A stretch of 64,000 nucleotides of DNA from Motacilla alba alba (taxonomy: Eukaryota > Chordata > Aves > Passeriformes > Motacillidae): the NCBI RefSeq assembly GCF_015832195.1, contig NC_052046.1:41426473-41490472 (forward strand), written 5' to 3'. The translations under genes were made by a program, and so were the position numbers. Within the stretch, counting starts at the first letter, position 1. Every line of letters starts with the position of its first letter. Positions 62,602 through 64,000 of the stretch are shown here, in pieces. The notes beneath the pieces were generated by a model that made no database searches, was not told where the DNA came from, and saw only the letters and a list, made by a program, of their open reading frames with translations.

Positions 62602-63084
62602 CTACAAAAATATGTTTCATCTTTTACTTCCGAAGAACCAAAAAGTACACTCTCTAAGTTTGGCTTACTATCAGATATTTAGTACTTCTAGCTAGAAATC
62701 AACTTGTGTTTTGAATTTTTATTTGCTTAATTTGCTACATGTAAAAAAAAACATAAAAGAAGAAAAAAACACTGCATAAGGAAGATAATTTGTCTGCAGC
62801 AGTGGACCTTCCTGATTAGTTTTGGGAAAGATTTTAGGAAAGAAAAGAACATTAAATCAGATAGACTGGAAAGTGTCAGATATACCAACACAAGTCTCCA
62901 AAATCAAGCGCTATAGGAACACTATATTCACTTATTCCAGTGCTCAAGGTTCTACTGCTTTCAAAAAGGATACAATTCTTACATCTGTTCAAACAAGTTC
63001 AGATTGGTAAGACAGAAATCTTGGTCTTCTAAACTCATGGCTTGAGAAGAAGGGACTAAGAGTAATCCAGAAGAATACAATTTC
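62602..63084 (-). other. BDP1: BDP1 intron, portion before the CR1
   Basis: Start of an intron whose upstream exon lies beyond the right edge; nothing recognised until the CR1 begins at about 63085. Confidence 0.65.
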
Positions 63085-64000
63085 GTCAGCCTCATGTCCA
63101 TCCCTGGGAAAGCGAAGGAACAACTAAATCTGGAAACTACTTCCAGACATATGAGAAACAACCTAACTTGGAGTAGTGAGCATGGATTAGTAATGGGGAA
63201 GTTATGCTTGATCAACTTGATAACATATTTCAATGTAATGACTGGGTCAGTAAATAAAGGGAGAGCAGTAAATAGTGTCTGCCTGGACTCCAGTAAGGCT
63301 TGTTAACACTGCTGAACAATGTCTCTTCTAACATGCTGATAAGTGAGCTCATGAAGTATGGACTGAAAGTACATTAAAAATTGACTGAGTTGTCAGGTTC
63401 TGCGGTTTGTGATCAGTGACACAAACTCCAGTTGGAGACCAACAACCAACACTGTGCCGAATGGGTTAGTACTGTATCGACTCCTGTCCAGTATCTCCAC
63501 AAGAAAATGATCTAGATAATGAAGCAGAGTGTAACCTCAGCAAGTTTACAGATTAGGCAGATGTAGAAGGAATTGCTTCCCAAGGACAGAGACGCCCGTT
63601 ACACTGGCCTCCAGCGGCACCTGGAGAGGCTGGAGAAGTGGGCTATGGGAACCTCAGGAAGTTCAGCATGGAGAGATGCAAAGTCCTGCACCAGGGGAAG
63701 AACAGCCCAAGGCACCAGTGCATGCTGCAAGCCACCCAGATGGAAAGCAGCTTTGCAGAAAAGAACTCGGCTGTCCCGGTGGTCTCTGAGTTGAACATGA
63801 ACCAGGAAAGTGCTGTGGCTGCACAGACAGGAAATGGTGACCTGGGCTGCAGCAGGAGAAGTGTTGCCAGCAGGCCAAGGGAGGGGATCCTTGCCCCTTG
63901 TTCAGCACTGATGAAGCCACACCTGGAGGACTGACCAGTTCTGAGCTCCCTGGTAGGGAGAGACCTGAATGCACTGGAGACAGCCCCTCAAAGGGTCACA
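63085..64000 (+). mobile_element. CR1 LINE reverse-transcriptase fragment, BDP1 intron, runs off window
   Basis: Reads SIPGKAKEQLNLETTSRHM, KLCLINLITYFNVMTG, GRAVNSVCLDSSKA, then after frameshifts SMERCKVLHQGKNSPRHQ, ESSFAEKN and GCSRRSVASRPREGIL, the successive blocks of CR1 reverse transcriptase. The catalytic region is broken (LSKFTD then a stop). Antisense to BDP1. Confidence 0.88.

Overview
The window is vertebrate genomic DNA, almost certainly from a bird. The evidence is split genes with GT/AG introns, several CR1 LINE fragments (one with the typical avian CR1 3' end built on ATTCTATGA), and two families of endogenous-retrovirus LTR that look avian. Most of the DNA is AT-rich and intronic, with one sharp CpG island. 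It carries no bacterial-style operons, CRISPR arrays or phage genes.

Two protein genes lie head-to-tail on the minus strand. On the right (about 44.75-62.6 kb, running off the window) are 16 exons of the 3' half of BDP1, the TFIIIB subunit of the RNA polymerase III initiation machinery. They give about 945 C-terminal codons ending in a TAG at 44753-44755. On the left is a complete MCCC2 gene, the beta (carboxyltransferase) subunit of mitochondrial 3-methylcrotonyl-CoA carboxylase. It has 17 coding exons from ATG at 40598-40600 to TAA at 3491-3493, 1695 nt, 564 residues. I placed every splice junction by hand. Codon phases agree across all 16 MCCC2 introns and all 15 complete BDP1 introns. The BDP1-MCCC2 order is the same as in mammals.

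Layout: 1-3.4 kb is 3' flank of MCCC2 with nothing recognised. 3.49-40.6 kb is MCCC2, with CR1 fragments in introns 16, 7 and 2 and a solo LTR with target-site duplication in intron 16. 40.25-40.75 kb is the CpG-island promoter. 40.75-44.75 kb is intergenic/BDP1 3' UTR and holds a class II-like ERV fragment (LTR, primer binding site, leader) in antisense. 44.75-62.6 kb is BDP1 with ERVL-like LTR fragments in two introns. 63.08-64.0 kb is a decayed CR1 reverse-transcriptase segment in a BDP1 intron.

MCCC2 works in leucine catabolism in the mitochondrial matrix and BDP1 in Pol III transcription in the nucleus, so their proximity is positional rather than functional. I found no convincing undescribed system. 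The points most worth a second look are the ERV leader ORF beside the BDP1 3' end, a CR1 that has lost its 3' end within about 30 nt of an MCCC2 splice donor, a 30-bp perfect palindrome in MCCC2 intron 16, and a weak donor at MCCC2 exon 8.
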